Source of the DNA: Turicibacter bilis
Lineage (GTDB): Bacteria; Bacillota_I; Bacilli_A; MOL361; Turicibacteraceae
Length of the DNA stretch: 64,000 nucleotides
Reading direction: 5' to 3'
Assembly (NCBI RefSeq): GCF_024499055.1
Contig: NZ_CP071249.1
Span: 1,403,001 to 1,467,000, forward strand
How positions within the stretch are numbered: the stretch's first letter is position 1; each line of letters opens with the position of its first letter. Shown here piece by piece: positions 9,423 to 17,368 of this stretch. Below the pieces are notes generated by a model. It worked only from the letters and a program-made list of their open reading frames with translations, did no database searches and was not told the DNA's origin. A program made the translations under genes and the position numbers.

Positions 9423-9461
9423 GAGCCTGTCAAGTTAAGTGTGTAAACTAATTTTTAAAAA

Positions 9462-10734
9462 TTATAGATAGGGTGTTAAACGATCTGGGTATAAGATTAA
9501 TAATTGATTTAATATTTGACTCCAATTTGAAAGTTGACGTCGCCACTTCTTAGTAACTTCCATTCCCTAGCAGCGGAGGATGGTTCACTTCGTTCTCTGC
9601 CAGGGGACCCATGGTTTGAAGTTAGATTAATTTCATCACCGATGTTTCATTTGGAAAAGCTCCTTTTCCTTTTAGAACTTTTCTTAATTGGCTATTGTAG
9701 CTTTCAATGGCGTTTGTCGTATAAATCATTTTTCGAATTTCTTTAGGAAAATTAAAGAGTTGATAAACTTCTTCGATGTTATTTTCCCACACTCTAACGG
9801 CTAAAGGTACCAGGGGACTCCATTTATTTTTAAAGGTCTCAAAGGCTTGTTCTGCTACTGATCGATTAATCGCTTGATAGATTTGTTTTAAATCATAACA
9901 GAATGATTTTCTATCTTGATAAGAAACAAATTTCGTTGATTGTCGGATTAAATGAACTAAACAACGTTGAACGAGGGCATGAGGAAAAACAGCTTGAATG
10001 GCCTGTTTAAAGCCACTTAAACCATCCACACAGGCAATACAAATATCTTGCACTCCACGAGCCTTTAATTCATCTAATAAACTCATCCAATAAGAGGCAC
10101 TTTCTGCTTCTCCGATAGAGAGGCTTAAAACATCTTTGCGACCATCTAAAGACACACCTATGATACAGTAAACTGCTTTGTTTGAGGCACTCATTCCATC
10201 ACGCACTTTGACATGAAGCGCATCTAAATAAATGATAGGATAAACAGGCTCTAAAGGCCGTTGTTGCCAATCTTGAATCAGTGGAATCACTTTATCAGTT
10301 ACAGCAGAGATCGTTTCATGTGACGTTTCAAAGCCATAAATCTCTGCTAATGTTTTAGAAATATCACGCGTTGATAAACCTTTAGCATAAAGCGATAGAA
10401 TCTTTTCTTCAATTCCGATGACATTGGTTTGACGTTTAGGCACGATTTGAGGTTCAAATGAACCTTGCCGATCTCTGGGAGTCTGAATCGTTGTTTCACC
10501 AAGACGCGTTTGAATGGTTTTAGATTGACGTCCATTTCGTGCATTTGAAGTTGATTTATTACGAAAATCATATCGGCTATATCCTAGATGTTGATCTAAT
10601 TCAGCTTCTAATGCTTGTTCAATAAAGCCTCCAAACATGTCTAATAAAACAGCTTCAATATCACTAGCAGATTTAATGTTGTATTCATCTTGGAGGAGAT
10701 TAAATAATTGGTTCATCGTAGCTTTTCTTGTCAT
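9462..10734 (-). pseudogene. IS256-family transposase, interrupted near the C-terminus
   Basis: The main frame reads from the ATG at 10734 to a stop at 9622 (370 residues) and has the Transposase_mut fold: aspartates in YLDALHVKVRD and CVDGLSGF, and the glutamate in NAIESYNSQLR, so the DDE triad is intact. The usual C-terminal tail is missing from this frame. It reappears in another frame after a GC-richer insertion, reading VTKKWRRQLSNWSQILNQ and then a stop at 9462, just as in intact relatives. The insertion coincides with the imperfect palindrome at 9554-9624. The shortened protein may still fold; activity is doubtful. Confidence 0.85.
9554..9624. repeat. imperfect palindromic insertion inside the transposase gene
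   Basis: TAACTTC (9554-9560) pairs with GAAGTTA (9618-9624), CCAT (9560-9563) with ATGG (9611-9614), and CCCTAGCAG (9565-9573) imperfectly with CTGCCAGGG (9598-9606). The block is clearly richer in G+C than its surroundings and displaces the transposase reading frame, so it looks like a small inserted palindromic element of roughly 60 bp. No second copy was seen in this window. Confidence 0.6.
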
Positions 10735-10812
10735 AAATAATAAACTCCTTTGAAATAGTTAACTTATTATGGTAACTGTTCTAAGAGTTTACACACTTTA
10801 TCTTACACCCTC

Positions 10813-10820
10813 TTAATAGA
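10813..10820. repeat. 8-bp target-site duplication, right copy
   Basis: TTAATAGA, identical to 9415-9422, directly follows the right inverted repeat of the IS256-type element. Confidence 0.9.
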
Positions 10821-10994
10821 AAAAGTGTATCGTTTATTAATCATCAAAAATGAAACTTTCACTTTATGGAAAATCATTTTGATACAGGATGAATATAAAA
10901 AGTATCAAAACAGTGTGTCATTTATTAGGGGAAACTATTAAAGTAATCAGTGAATGCTCACTTATAGAACTAATAAAACTTCATGATTTCTTTT

Positions 10995-11147
10995 AATAAG
11001 TATTAAAAAGGGACTCTAAAGTCAAGAAAACTGAAAATATGGGATGATTAGCGAGCTTGCTCGCTATTTATGAGGAAATACAATTTCCCCACCCATTTAA
11101 GATGTTTTCGTAGACTAAAGAGTCCTTGATTTATTCTAATACTTATT
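10995..11147. repeat. 153-bp imperfect inverted repeat with internal hairpins
   Basis: AATAAGTATTA (10995-11005) is the exact complement of TAATACTTATT (11137-11147). Inside it, AAGGGACTCTAAAGTC (11008-11023) pairs with GACTAAAGAGTCCTT (11112-11126) with small bulges. Further in lie the hairpins AGCGAG/CTCGCT near 11050-11065 and GGAAAT/ATTTCC near 11074-11088. The long terminal pairing suggests a MITE-like element or a folded RNA. It lies downstream of the HAD gene on the - strand. No coding sequence is evident inside. Confidence 0.55.
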
Positions 11148-11225
11148 TTTAATTCAAAGAGAGTCTCTCTATAACAAATTTTAGCTATTTACATATATTT
11201 TGAGACATCTCCCTTTAGCTCATTT

Positions 11226-11954
11226 CTATAGTAATTCAATATGATTCATATCAAGTTTGTATTTTACATCTTTACGTTCAACAATGACATTGATTTTTTC
11301 TTTTAATTGTTCATCTTCCATTAACTTTGTAATCAACTCTTTTGTTGGATTAATGGCAAATGGTGTTCCAACTGCATGAAACATTGTTAAATCGCCTGTT
11401 GTATCACCATAAGCATAACTTTTACTTAAATCAATATCGTATTTGGCTTGAAGCTCATTAATGGCTTTTTGTTTACTAACAGCATCCCACATCGGAATGA
11501 CATTTCCATTGTAACATCCTTGCTCATCTGTTTCATAAATGGTTCCTCTGAAGTCATCCATTTTATATTTATTTGCCATTTTACTAACTAATTCAAGGGG
11601 TGAGCCTGAAATCGCAATGACAATATGACCTTGTTCTTTGTGCCATTTCATACGTTCACGTGAAAACGTGTAGATGCGATCTCCTTTTTGATTGATTACT
11701 TTTTGTGCAACATGATCAATGTGTTCTTTACTTACACCAAGAATAGCTTGTTTATAAGCATCCACCATCTTCAATAGATACTCATCATAGTCACCTTCAC
11801 GACGATCCCATTTTAAATAAACAGGTTTCACTTCGTTATGCCAAACATCCTCTTCGATTAATTCATATTTAATAATTTTCTTGAATACTTCCGTAATAAG
11901 TCCTTCACGATAAATCGTACCATCAATATCAAAAAAGGCTGCAATCTTAGACAT
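11226..11954 (-). CDS. HAD-superfamily subfamily IB hydrolase
   Basis: A 242-residue cytoplasmic phosphatase. HAD motif I is FFDIDGT (Asp9 nucleophile, Asp11), motif II is the serine of AISGSPLE, and motif IV is YGDTTGD, giving the full Mg-dependent phosphohydrolase set with a helical cap. It resembles the SerB-like/IB group; the substrate is unknown. I start at the ATG at 11954 because AGGAGGGG lies 5 nt upstream; the longer frame (to 11999) adds residues with no ribosome site. A sigma-A-like promoter is visible at 12033-12061. Confidence 0.82.
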   Translation of the reverse strand: MSKIAAFFDIDGTIYREGLITEVFKKIIKYELIEEDVWHNEVKPVYLKWDRREGDYDEYLLKMVDAYKQAILGVSKEHIDHVAQKVINQKGDRIYTFSRERMKWHKEQGHIVIAISGSPLELVSKMANKYKMDDFRGTIYETDEQGCYNGNVIPMWDAVSKQKAINELQAKYDIDLSKSYAYGDTTGDLTMFHAVGTPFAINPTKELITKLMEDEQLKEKINVIVERKDVKYKLDMNHIELL

Positions 11955-12032
11955 GTTACCCCTCCTGCTGAAATTAAATTTTGAACAACATACTGACACT
12001 AAGATTTAGTGTTAACAAATGGTGTTCGGACT

Positions 12033-12061
12033 ATAATAGCAAACTAATTAAAAAAAATCAA
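12033..12061 (-). promoter_or_regulatory. sigma-A-type promoter of the HAD hydrolase gene
   Basis: On the - strand TTGATT (12061-12056) and TATTAT (12038-12033) are separated by 17 bp. The transcript would start about 70 bases before the HAD gene start codon. Confidence 0.6.
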
Positions 12062-12299
12062 GAATAAAACAACATTAAATTTATTCTTACCATTCAGTTT
12101 TGTATGCGTTTTACTTTGTCGATTTATAAAATTCTATTTTTTATCATTTACAGCGATAATAAATTCTATTACGTTCATACAATATCATACCTTTAATCAA
12201 GAACGATAAATCGAAAAGGGATCTATATGGGAACTTATTATAAAAATTGATTTAAAGATAAATTAATGATTATTATGGGAAATTGGACGAGTGACTGCT

Positions 12300-12554
12300 A
12301 TGAGAGGACCATTAAAAGGCGCTAAAATCGTCGTTGTTGATAATGATTAAGTAAATGGCGCAAAAACACTAGTTTATATTCAGGATAAAGTTGGAGAGGC
12401 ACTCTTTCTAAACTTAGATACCTCCATTGAAGAAAATGCAAAACAAATGGGCGAGCAAACAATCGAATGTTATGAAAAATTAGATCTCGCAATCAATGAT
12501 ACTAGTGTAATAGGAAATCCCGTTCCAGTTCATGAATTAACTAAAGAAGAATAA
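12300..12554 (+). pseudogene. short broken gene of unknown family
   Basis: An 85-codon stretch starting at ATG 12300 reads as coding sequence, with phrases such as PLKGAKIVVVDND and KTLVYIQDKVGEALFLN, and ends at TAA 12552-12554. It has an in-frame TAA after codon 16. No good ribosome site precedes it. The N-terminal pattern faintly recalls small EutN/CcmL-like proteins, but the match is too weak to name. It appears to be a decayed or truncated gene. Confidence 0.45.
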
Positions 12555-12637
12555 AAGGATCATAAAAGAAGGCGAATTTAGCTTTTTCTATGGTCCTTTA
12601 TATTGTTCATCTTATTTCAAATTAATTATTTTCTTCG

Positions 12638-12940
12638 CTATACTTGTGTAGATTTTGAAGATCTTAATTGCATAAGTTTTTCAATTAGGGAATTGACGAC
12701 GCCACTACCACGACTCACAACTAGCCCAGTAACTATCTCCCCAACATATGGAACAACCATAGTTATTCCTAATATACTAAATAAATCTAACTTAGCACAA
12801 ACACAAACTGCGATACTTAATATAATTGCTCCGATTTTTTTATAGCTTAATTTCCCATTATTTTTGAATAATGTATTGAATGTTTCAACGGCTGATTCTA
12901 TCAGAATTGCGACTACGACAACTGCTAGCAGTTCCATCAT
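12638..12940 (-). CDS. phage holin-like small membrane protein
   Basis: A 100-residue protein with an N-terminal hydrophobic segment, a polar middle (TFNTLFKNNGKLSYKK), then two more hydrophobic stretches and a charged C-terminus, the general build of small phage holins. GGGAGG lies 7 nt before the ATG ATG start. It lies directly downstream of an endolysin-type amidase on the same strand, the normal partner of a holin in a lysis cassette. The family is not recognised from sequence alone; the call rests mainly on size, topology and context. Confidence 0.6.
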   Translation of the reverse strand: MMELLAVVVVAILIESAVETFNTLFKNNGKLSYKKIGAIILSIAVCVCAKLDLFSILGITMVVPYVGEIVTGLVVSRGSGVVNSLIEKLMQLRSSKSTQV

Positions 12941-13005
12941 TAGTTAACCTCCCCCCGAAAATATTAGTTATTCATAAAGATTGATTGTTAAATCCTTTCC
13001 TGACC

Positions 13006-14217
13006 TTATATTTTTTTGGTATAGGATAAACTGATCCAACCAGCCCCACTTTTTAGCTTTCCGAAGCCATTACTTTCATCAACAATTGTATAAACTTCGT
13101 TAGCTTTAACAGTAGTAACGACAGGGTAACTAGTACCTGCACCCGATCGAACATTTAATACGGAACAATTCACAATTTTAACTTGATAGCCAGATGAACT
13201 GGAAGATGAAGTGGTTGTAACTTTTTCAACATAATCTGTCCCCATTGAAATCCAACCCGCTCCAGATTTCAAGCGTCCTAATCCATTGGATACTTCTACA
13301 ATGGTATAAACATCACCTTTTTTAACAGTTCCTACAACTTGACTTGTGAATGAGGCTTCTTTACGAATATTTAATTCATTACAAATCACTTTTACAGTAA
13401 AACTTGAAAAACTATCGGTTGAAGTTGATGATGAATCAACTGTAACTTTTTCAACATAGTCTGTTCCCATCGAAATCCAACCCACTCCAGATTTTAAGCG
13501 TCCTAATCCATTGGATACTTCTACAATGGTATAAACTTCACCTTTTTTAACAGTTCCTACAACTTGACTTGTGAATGAGGCTTCTTTACGAATATTTAAT
13601 TCATTACAAATCACTTTTACTGTAAATTTTAATCCTGGTAAACTTGGAGACTCATCACCAGGTGAATACGGAGGTAAGATAACCGTTGTTCCACTAGATA
13701 ATTTAGGGTCACATCTTCCCTCTTTAATCGCTTGCAAAACAGTTTCTACTCTTGTTTTGACACTATTCCAACGACCTTCATCCCGGATTCGGTGTGGACA
13801 ATTTTTAGCTGAAAAATCAGCATGTTGTTTTAAAGCATCAATTCCTAAATCATATTGATATAGTAGTCGTGCCATTACATAAACTGCATTTTCTTCTGCA
13901 GCGGTATATTTAGACCCCCCTGATTTTGAATAACAAATTTCAACGGCAATTCCATAACGATTACCAGGTCCACTACTACCATCACCGGCATGCCAAGCAT
14001 TACGGTTAAGCGGTATTCCTTGAATAACACACGTATCATCTACGGCAAGATGATAAGAAACTGAATTATTATTACGAATCATATAGCTGACTTCATTAGT
14101 TGCTGATGCATCATTTGCAGTATTATGACAGACAACATATCTAGGTTTCATGGGATAGGGACACTTGATTGAATATTTACTACTTGAAACTAAGTTTTCT
14201 TTAAAAATATAACTCAT
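13006..14217 (-). CDS. N-acetylmuramoyl-L-alanine amidase with three SH3 domains (phage-type endolysin)
   Basis: A 403-residue cell-wall hydrolase. Residues about 20-160 form an Amidase_2 domain with zinc ligands His31 (VCHNTAND), His132 and Cys140 (HADFSAKNCPH). Three bacterial SH3 (SH3_3) wall-binding domains follow near 190-255, 265-330 and 345-403. The first two are almost identical, from a 225-nt tandem duplication. There is no signal peptide, as expected for an endolysin that needs a holin; the holin-like gene follows. It cuts the amide bond between muramic acid and the stem peptide. A GGGAGG ribosome site lies before the ATG. No other phage genes are intact nearby. Confidence 0.88.
   Translation of the reverse strand: MSYIFKENLVSSSKYSIKCPYPMKPRYVVCHNTANDASATNEVSYMIRNNNSVSYHLAVDDTCVIQGIPLNRNAWHAGDGSSGPGNRYGIAVEICYSKSGGSKYTAAEENAVYVMARLLYQYDLGIDALKQHADFSAKNCPHRIRDEGRWNSVKTRVETVLQAIKEGRCDPKLSSGTTVILPPYSPGDESPSLPGLKFTVKVICNELNIRKEASFTSQVVGTVKKGEVYTIVEVSNGLGRLKSGVGWISMGTDYVEKVTVDSSSTSTDSFSSFTVKVICNELNIRKEASFTSQVVGTVKKGDVYTIVEVSNGLGRLKSGAGWISMGTDYVEKVTTTSSSSSSGYQVKIVNCSVLNVRSGAGTSYPVVTTVKANEVYTIVDESNGFGKLKSGAGWISLSYTKKI
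13217..13624. repeat. tandem duplication encoding two SH3 domains
   Basis: The 183-bp blocks 13217-13399 and 13442-13624 are nearly identical, giving a 225-bp repeat period (75 codons including the linker). They encode the first two SH3 domains of the amidase. Confidence 0.8.
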
Positions 14218-14280
14218 TTTTATTAACCTCCCTCTAAAGAGTCTTATATTGTATTGTTATTTAGAAGTTCTTGAACTAAA

Positions 14281-14385
14281 TCAATTACTTGGATAATGCA
14301 CTGGGACGGTTACATATCTTATAATCTTATATATCTTAGTTCCTGTTTTATCATATTCAAAAAAATAGTTTATTGAATGGTCGTT
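14281..14385 (-). pseudogene. possible remnant of a small phage gene
   Basis: A 35-codon open stretch on the - strand reads plausibly as protein (YFFEYDKTGTKIYKIIRY, then VTVPVHYPSN and a stop at 14281). It has no start codon: a stop lies just upstream in frame, while an ATG with similar coding character (MKLNTEVVKRPFNKLFF) sits in another frame. Its position directly upstream of the amidase suggests a decayed phage tail-end or lysis gene. Weak call. Confidence 0.3.
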
Positions 14386-14435
14386 TCACCACCTCTGTAT
14401 TTAATTTCATCTTACAATAATTAGAAATATTAGTT

Positions 14436-14478
14436 AAAAAGAGATGACTCCTGCACAATACAGAAATCATCTCTTTTT
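14436..14478 (-). terminator. terminator of the CNNM/CBS transporter gene
   Basis: AAAAAGAGATGA (14436-14447) pairs with TCATCTCTTTTT (14467-14478). Read on the - strand it lies 30 bases after the stop codon at 14508 and ends in TTTTTAACT. Confidence 0.8.
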
Positions 14479-14507
14479 CATTTCGAGGTGGTCGCTCATA
14501 AAATCAT

Positions 14508-15812
14508 TTATTGAATATGAATCTTAACCATTTCGATTCGTTTATCTTTCACACATTCGATTTTAAATACAAGGTTTTCATATTCGACCATGCACTCTTC
14601 TGTTTCACTTGGAATATAGTCAATTTGGTTAATTAAAAATCCACCTAATGTATCATAGTCTTCTGTCTCTTCATCAAGATTTAATTGCAATTTATCATTA
14701 AGTTCTTTTATGCTAATCAATCCGTTAACAATATATGTATCATTATCAATTTTTCGAATAACAGGATCATCGTCATCGTATTCATCATTAATGTCACCCA
14801 TCACTTCTTCAATTAAATCTTCAATCGTTACAATTCCTGAGAACCCTCCATACTCATCAATCAATACAGCAAGATGGTTTTTAGATTTTTGTAACTCCTT
14901 AAATAGTTGATCAATGTTTTTACACTCAGGTACGAAATAAGGCCGATGAAGTAATTTTTTAATACCCACATTTTCAAATCCAACTTGATAAGCTTCATGC
15001 AAAAAATCTTTAAGATATAAAATTCCAATAATGTTGTCCATATCGCCTTCATAAACTGGAATACGTGAATAATTTTCTTCTAATAATTCTTCAATTGATA
15101 ATGGTAGCTTAATATTAATCATATAAACTTCAGTCCGAGGAGTCATAACCTCTTTAGCAAGTTTATCATCAAAATCAAAGATACTATTAATCATTTCTTT
15201 TTCAATTTGATTAATGACACCATATTCTTCTCCTGCATCAACCAGTGATTTTATTTCCTCACGAGATACTTTTTCTTCTAAATCCGTGTCACTCATTCCA
15301 ATGACTCGAAGTAATACGTTAGTCGATAAAGACAAAAGTTTAACGAAAGGCTTCGCAAATTTAAAAACAAAGACAATCGGTCTCACCGATAACATCGCCA
15401 TCTGTTCTGATTTTTGTAAAGCAATACGTTTAGGCACAAGCTCACCAAAGACGAGTGTAACATAAGATAAGAGTAAGGTAATGACTACTAGCGAGATAGA
15501 TTGTGCATAAGGTATACCGAGCTGTGATAAGGAAGCACCAATAACTTCTGAGATTCCTGTAGCTGCTGAAGCACTTGAAAAAAATCCTGCTAATGTAATC
15601 CCCACTTGAATGGTTGATAAAAACTTATTTGGTTCTTCTAATAAATCAACGAGTAAGGATGCTTTCTTATTTCCGTCATCTGCTAACATTTTTATTCGAT
15701 TTCGATTGACCGATACAATCGCCATCTCCGCTGACGCAAAAAATGCATTCAATAACGTTAATACTAAAATCAAAATAAATTGTGACACTAAGCTCATCGG
15801 TTCCGGGTCCAT
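14508..15812 (-). CDS. CNNM/CorC-type membrane protein with CBS pair (hemolysin-family, TlyC-like)
   Basis: A 434-residue protein. Residues about 8-190 form a DUF21/CNNM membrane domain with the conserved FFASAEMAIVSVNRNR start and VFGELVPKRIALQ. Residues about 205-335 hold two CBS motifs (KEVMTPRTEVYMI; IDEYGGFSGIVTIEDLIEE), and a CorC_HlyC domain ends the protein. Members export or sense Mg and related divalent cations, with the CBS pair binding adenine nucleotides; the name hemolysin is historical. An AGGAG ribosome site lies 11 nt before the ATG. It is a single-gene unit with a terminator at 14436-14478. Confidence 0.88.
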   Translation of the reverse strand: MDPEPMSLVSQFILILVLTLLNAFFASAEMAIVSVNRNRIKMLADDGNKKASLLVDLLEEPNKFLSTIQVGITLAGFFSSASAATGISEVIGASLSQLGIPYAQSISLVVITLLLSYVTLVFGELVPKRIALQKSEQMAMLSVRPIVFVFKFAKPFVKLLSLSTNVLLRVIGMSDTDLEEKVSREEIKSLVDAGEEYGVINQIEKEMINSIFDFDDKLAKEVMTPRTEVYMINIKLPLSIEELLEENYSRIPVYEGDMDNIIGILYLKDFLHEAYQVGFENVGIKKLLHRPYFVPECKNIDQLFKELQKSKNHLAVLIDEYGGFSGIVTIEDLIEEVMGDINDEYDDDDPVIRKIDNDTYIVNGLISIKELNDKLQLNLDEETEDYDTLGGFLINQIDYIPSETEECMVEYENLVFKIECVKDKRIEMVKIHIQ

Positions 15813-15977
15813 AAAATTTATCTCTCCTCTATATTATAGAATTTACGGTTATCCTAATATATGAAAGACTCTTCAGTATGAGTCAGGAAATTATCTTTAC
15901 AACTCTCTTTGAATATCTACCTTGATACTAATACTATATTCACTTCCTATCAGGTGGTAACAAAAAATCCCCGCATA

Positions 15978-16011
15978 AAAGGGCTGTCTCAAACTTGAGA
16001 TATCCCCCTTA
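15978..16011 (-). terminator. terminator of the two-gene unit 16009-17255
   Basis: On the - strand AAGGG and TCTCA pair with TGAGA and CCCTT around a small loop, followed by TTTATG. The hairpin overlaps the stop codon of the gene ending at 16009. Confidence 0.6.
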
Positions 16012-16725
16012 AAAACGAAACTTATTTATATACGGCTCATACCAATCCGTTTTCCACCCTTGTTCCTGGCAAAGTGCGAGTAATTGATTTTCATCATTAA
16101 TACCTCGCTCGGTAATTAAGCGATGTGTCATTTTATTAACCATTAAACCATTGTCTATATCATCAGCATATTGTTTATAAATTGCATAACTACGTATATG
16201 TGAGAATTCACAATTCAGCTTTAATGGATCACCTGTTAATTCATCATATTTAACATTATAAGTTTTCTTACGTTTTTTCTTTAATGTCCGACGCGCTACC
16301 GCTTTATCTTTATCGTATTCTAACCTCAGACGAACAACCGTATCACACATATAAATACTCTCATAAAATTCTTTTGATGCAATAAGAGCTAATCCTCTTT
16401 TTCCTACTCCATTTTCTTCAATCTCTTTAGCTAACTGCGCAACGACTTGAAAACCTCTAATATAAGGCTCCCCATTAAAGTACTGCTTATCTTCACTCGG
16501 TAGTTTCATTGCGATATATCTCGCATTATCCACACTAGTTCGTAAAATCGTATGAAGTTTCTCTTTTTTAACCCATATCCATCCTTTTTCATCAACTAAA
16601 ACACCATCACGCCATGCATTTTTCAACTGTGTTTTAACTCCTTTATAGATTCTTTCATCCATGTCTGGAATGGGATAATTCAAATCTTTGCCTGGATGAT
16701 AAAGAATTAAATCATTCTTCCCAAT
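16009..16725 (-). CDS. unrecognised 238-residue protein, possibly starting at ATT
   Basis: I do not recognise this protein. It is soluble, charged, with a basic cluster (ARRTLKKKRKKTYNVKYDE) near the middle and a tryptophan-containing C-terminus. Coding sequence clearly continues upstream of the first usual start (TTG 16683), reading NDLILYHPGKDLNYPIPDMD. The best ribosome site, GGGAGGG inside the 3' end of the previous gene, is 8 nt from an ATT at 16725, so a rare ATT start coupled to the upstream stop (2-nt gap) is likely. The two genes form a unit with a shared terminator. Nucleic-acid binding is possible from the basic patch, but this is a guess. Confidence 0.6.
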   Translation of the reverse strand: MGKNDLILYHPGKDLNYPIPDMDERIYKGVKTQLKNAWRDGVLVDEKGWIWVKKEKLHTILRTSVDNARYIAMKLPSEDKQYFNGEPYIRGFQVVAQLAKEIEENGVGKRGLALIASKEFYESIYMCDTVVRLRLEYDKDKAVARRTLKKKRKKTYNVKYDELTGDPLKLNCEFSHIRSYAIYKQYADDIDNGLMVNKMTHRLITERGINDENQLLALCQEQGWKTDWYEPYINKFRF

Positions 16726-16727
16726 GG

Positions 16728-17255
16728 CTATTCCCTCCCAACCATTTGATTGTACAAATCATTAAGTTGAGCCATTGCATCACTCGCATGAACATGTTTG
16801 CAAACATCAGGATGAATGACCTTAGAAATATGATCACGCCAAGTTTTAGCCTTTCGTTTACTACTAAAATGTGTGGCCGTAATTCCTAATTTATTCATTC
16901 GCGCTTCACCATCCAATTCGGTTAAGTAAAAAATGTATTCGCTTGCTTTTGTTGTAAAATAACCGCTTTCGCTAACCGTTTGGTTGGTATTTTCACTCGA
17001 TGGACTAACCATTGCCTCATCTACGAGGTTTTTACATTCGCTTAAATTTAATTGTTGAATCGCTTTTTGAAAGTCTTCAATCGATACCAATAGCTCCTTC
17101 CAACTCCGACCAGAAACATGAATTGTTTTGCCACCAAACTTTTTGATTTCTGCTCTAACTTCCTTAAAATTTCCTAATTTTTTTAATTCGTCTAAATCTT
17201 TAACATGTAACCAATCCAATCTTAAACACCTCATTTCGTCTAACTCTACTATCAC
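16728..17255 (-). CDS. protein with C-terminal J-domain-like region
   Basis: A 175-residue protein of no recognised full-length family. Residues 132-172 resemble helices II-III of a DnaJ domain: a basic helix (SSKRKAKTWRDHISKVI), the loop tripeptide HPD at 148-150, then a helix ending QLNDLYNQM. The first 80 residues are charged and helical, followed by a Ser/Asn-rich linker. Start choice is uncertain: GTG 17255 has AGGA 5 nt upstream, while a TTG about 40 nt in has GAGGTG before it. It is cotranscribed with the gene at 16009. A J-like protein should recruit DnaK; here no DnaK is adjacent. Confidence 0.55.
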   Translation of the reverse strand: MIVELDEMRCLRLDWLHVKDLDELKKLGNFKEVRAEIKKFGGKTIHVSGRSWKELLVSIEDFQKAIQQLNLSECKNLVDEAMVSPSSENTNQTVSESGYFTTKASEYIFYLTELDGEARMNKLGITATHFSSKRKAKTWRDHISKVIHPDVCKHVHASDAMAQLNDLYNQMVGRE

Positions 17256-17287
17256 TTTATTCCTACAGATAGGTAATCAGAACGAAA

Positions 17288-17325
17288 AAAAGCACCGATT
17301 AAATTAATATCTAATCGGTGCTTTT
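17288..17325. terminator. terminator downstream of ppk
   Basis: AAAAGCACCGATTA (17288-17301) pairs with TAATCGGTGCTTTT (17312-17325). On the - strand no gene ends directly before it except ppk (17369), whose transcripts it should end. Confidence 0.8.
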
Positions 17326-17368
17326 CACTTAAATTATCAAAGCTAAAACTAGCTTTTAGACTGCTCAG

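Larger units (their letters stand above)
9423..10812 (-). mobile_element. IS256-family insertion sequence, 1390 bp
   Basis: The ends are imperfect inverted repeats: GAGCCTGTCAAGTTAAGTG (9423 rightward) and the complement of 10812 leftward, GAGGGTGTAAGATAAAGTG, both continuing into TGTAAACT. The 8-bp direct repeat TTAATAGA flanks both ends. The element carries one transposase gene, now interrupted near its 3' end. The exact duplication and good end match indicate a fairly recent insertion. The copy may no longer make a full-length transposase. Confidence 0.9.

Noticed and set aside
12603-12845. Plus-strand 80-codon ORF
   Set aside because: Antisense shadow of the holin-like gene; no ribosome site.
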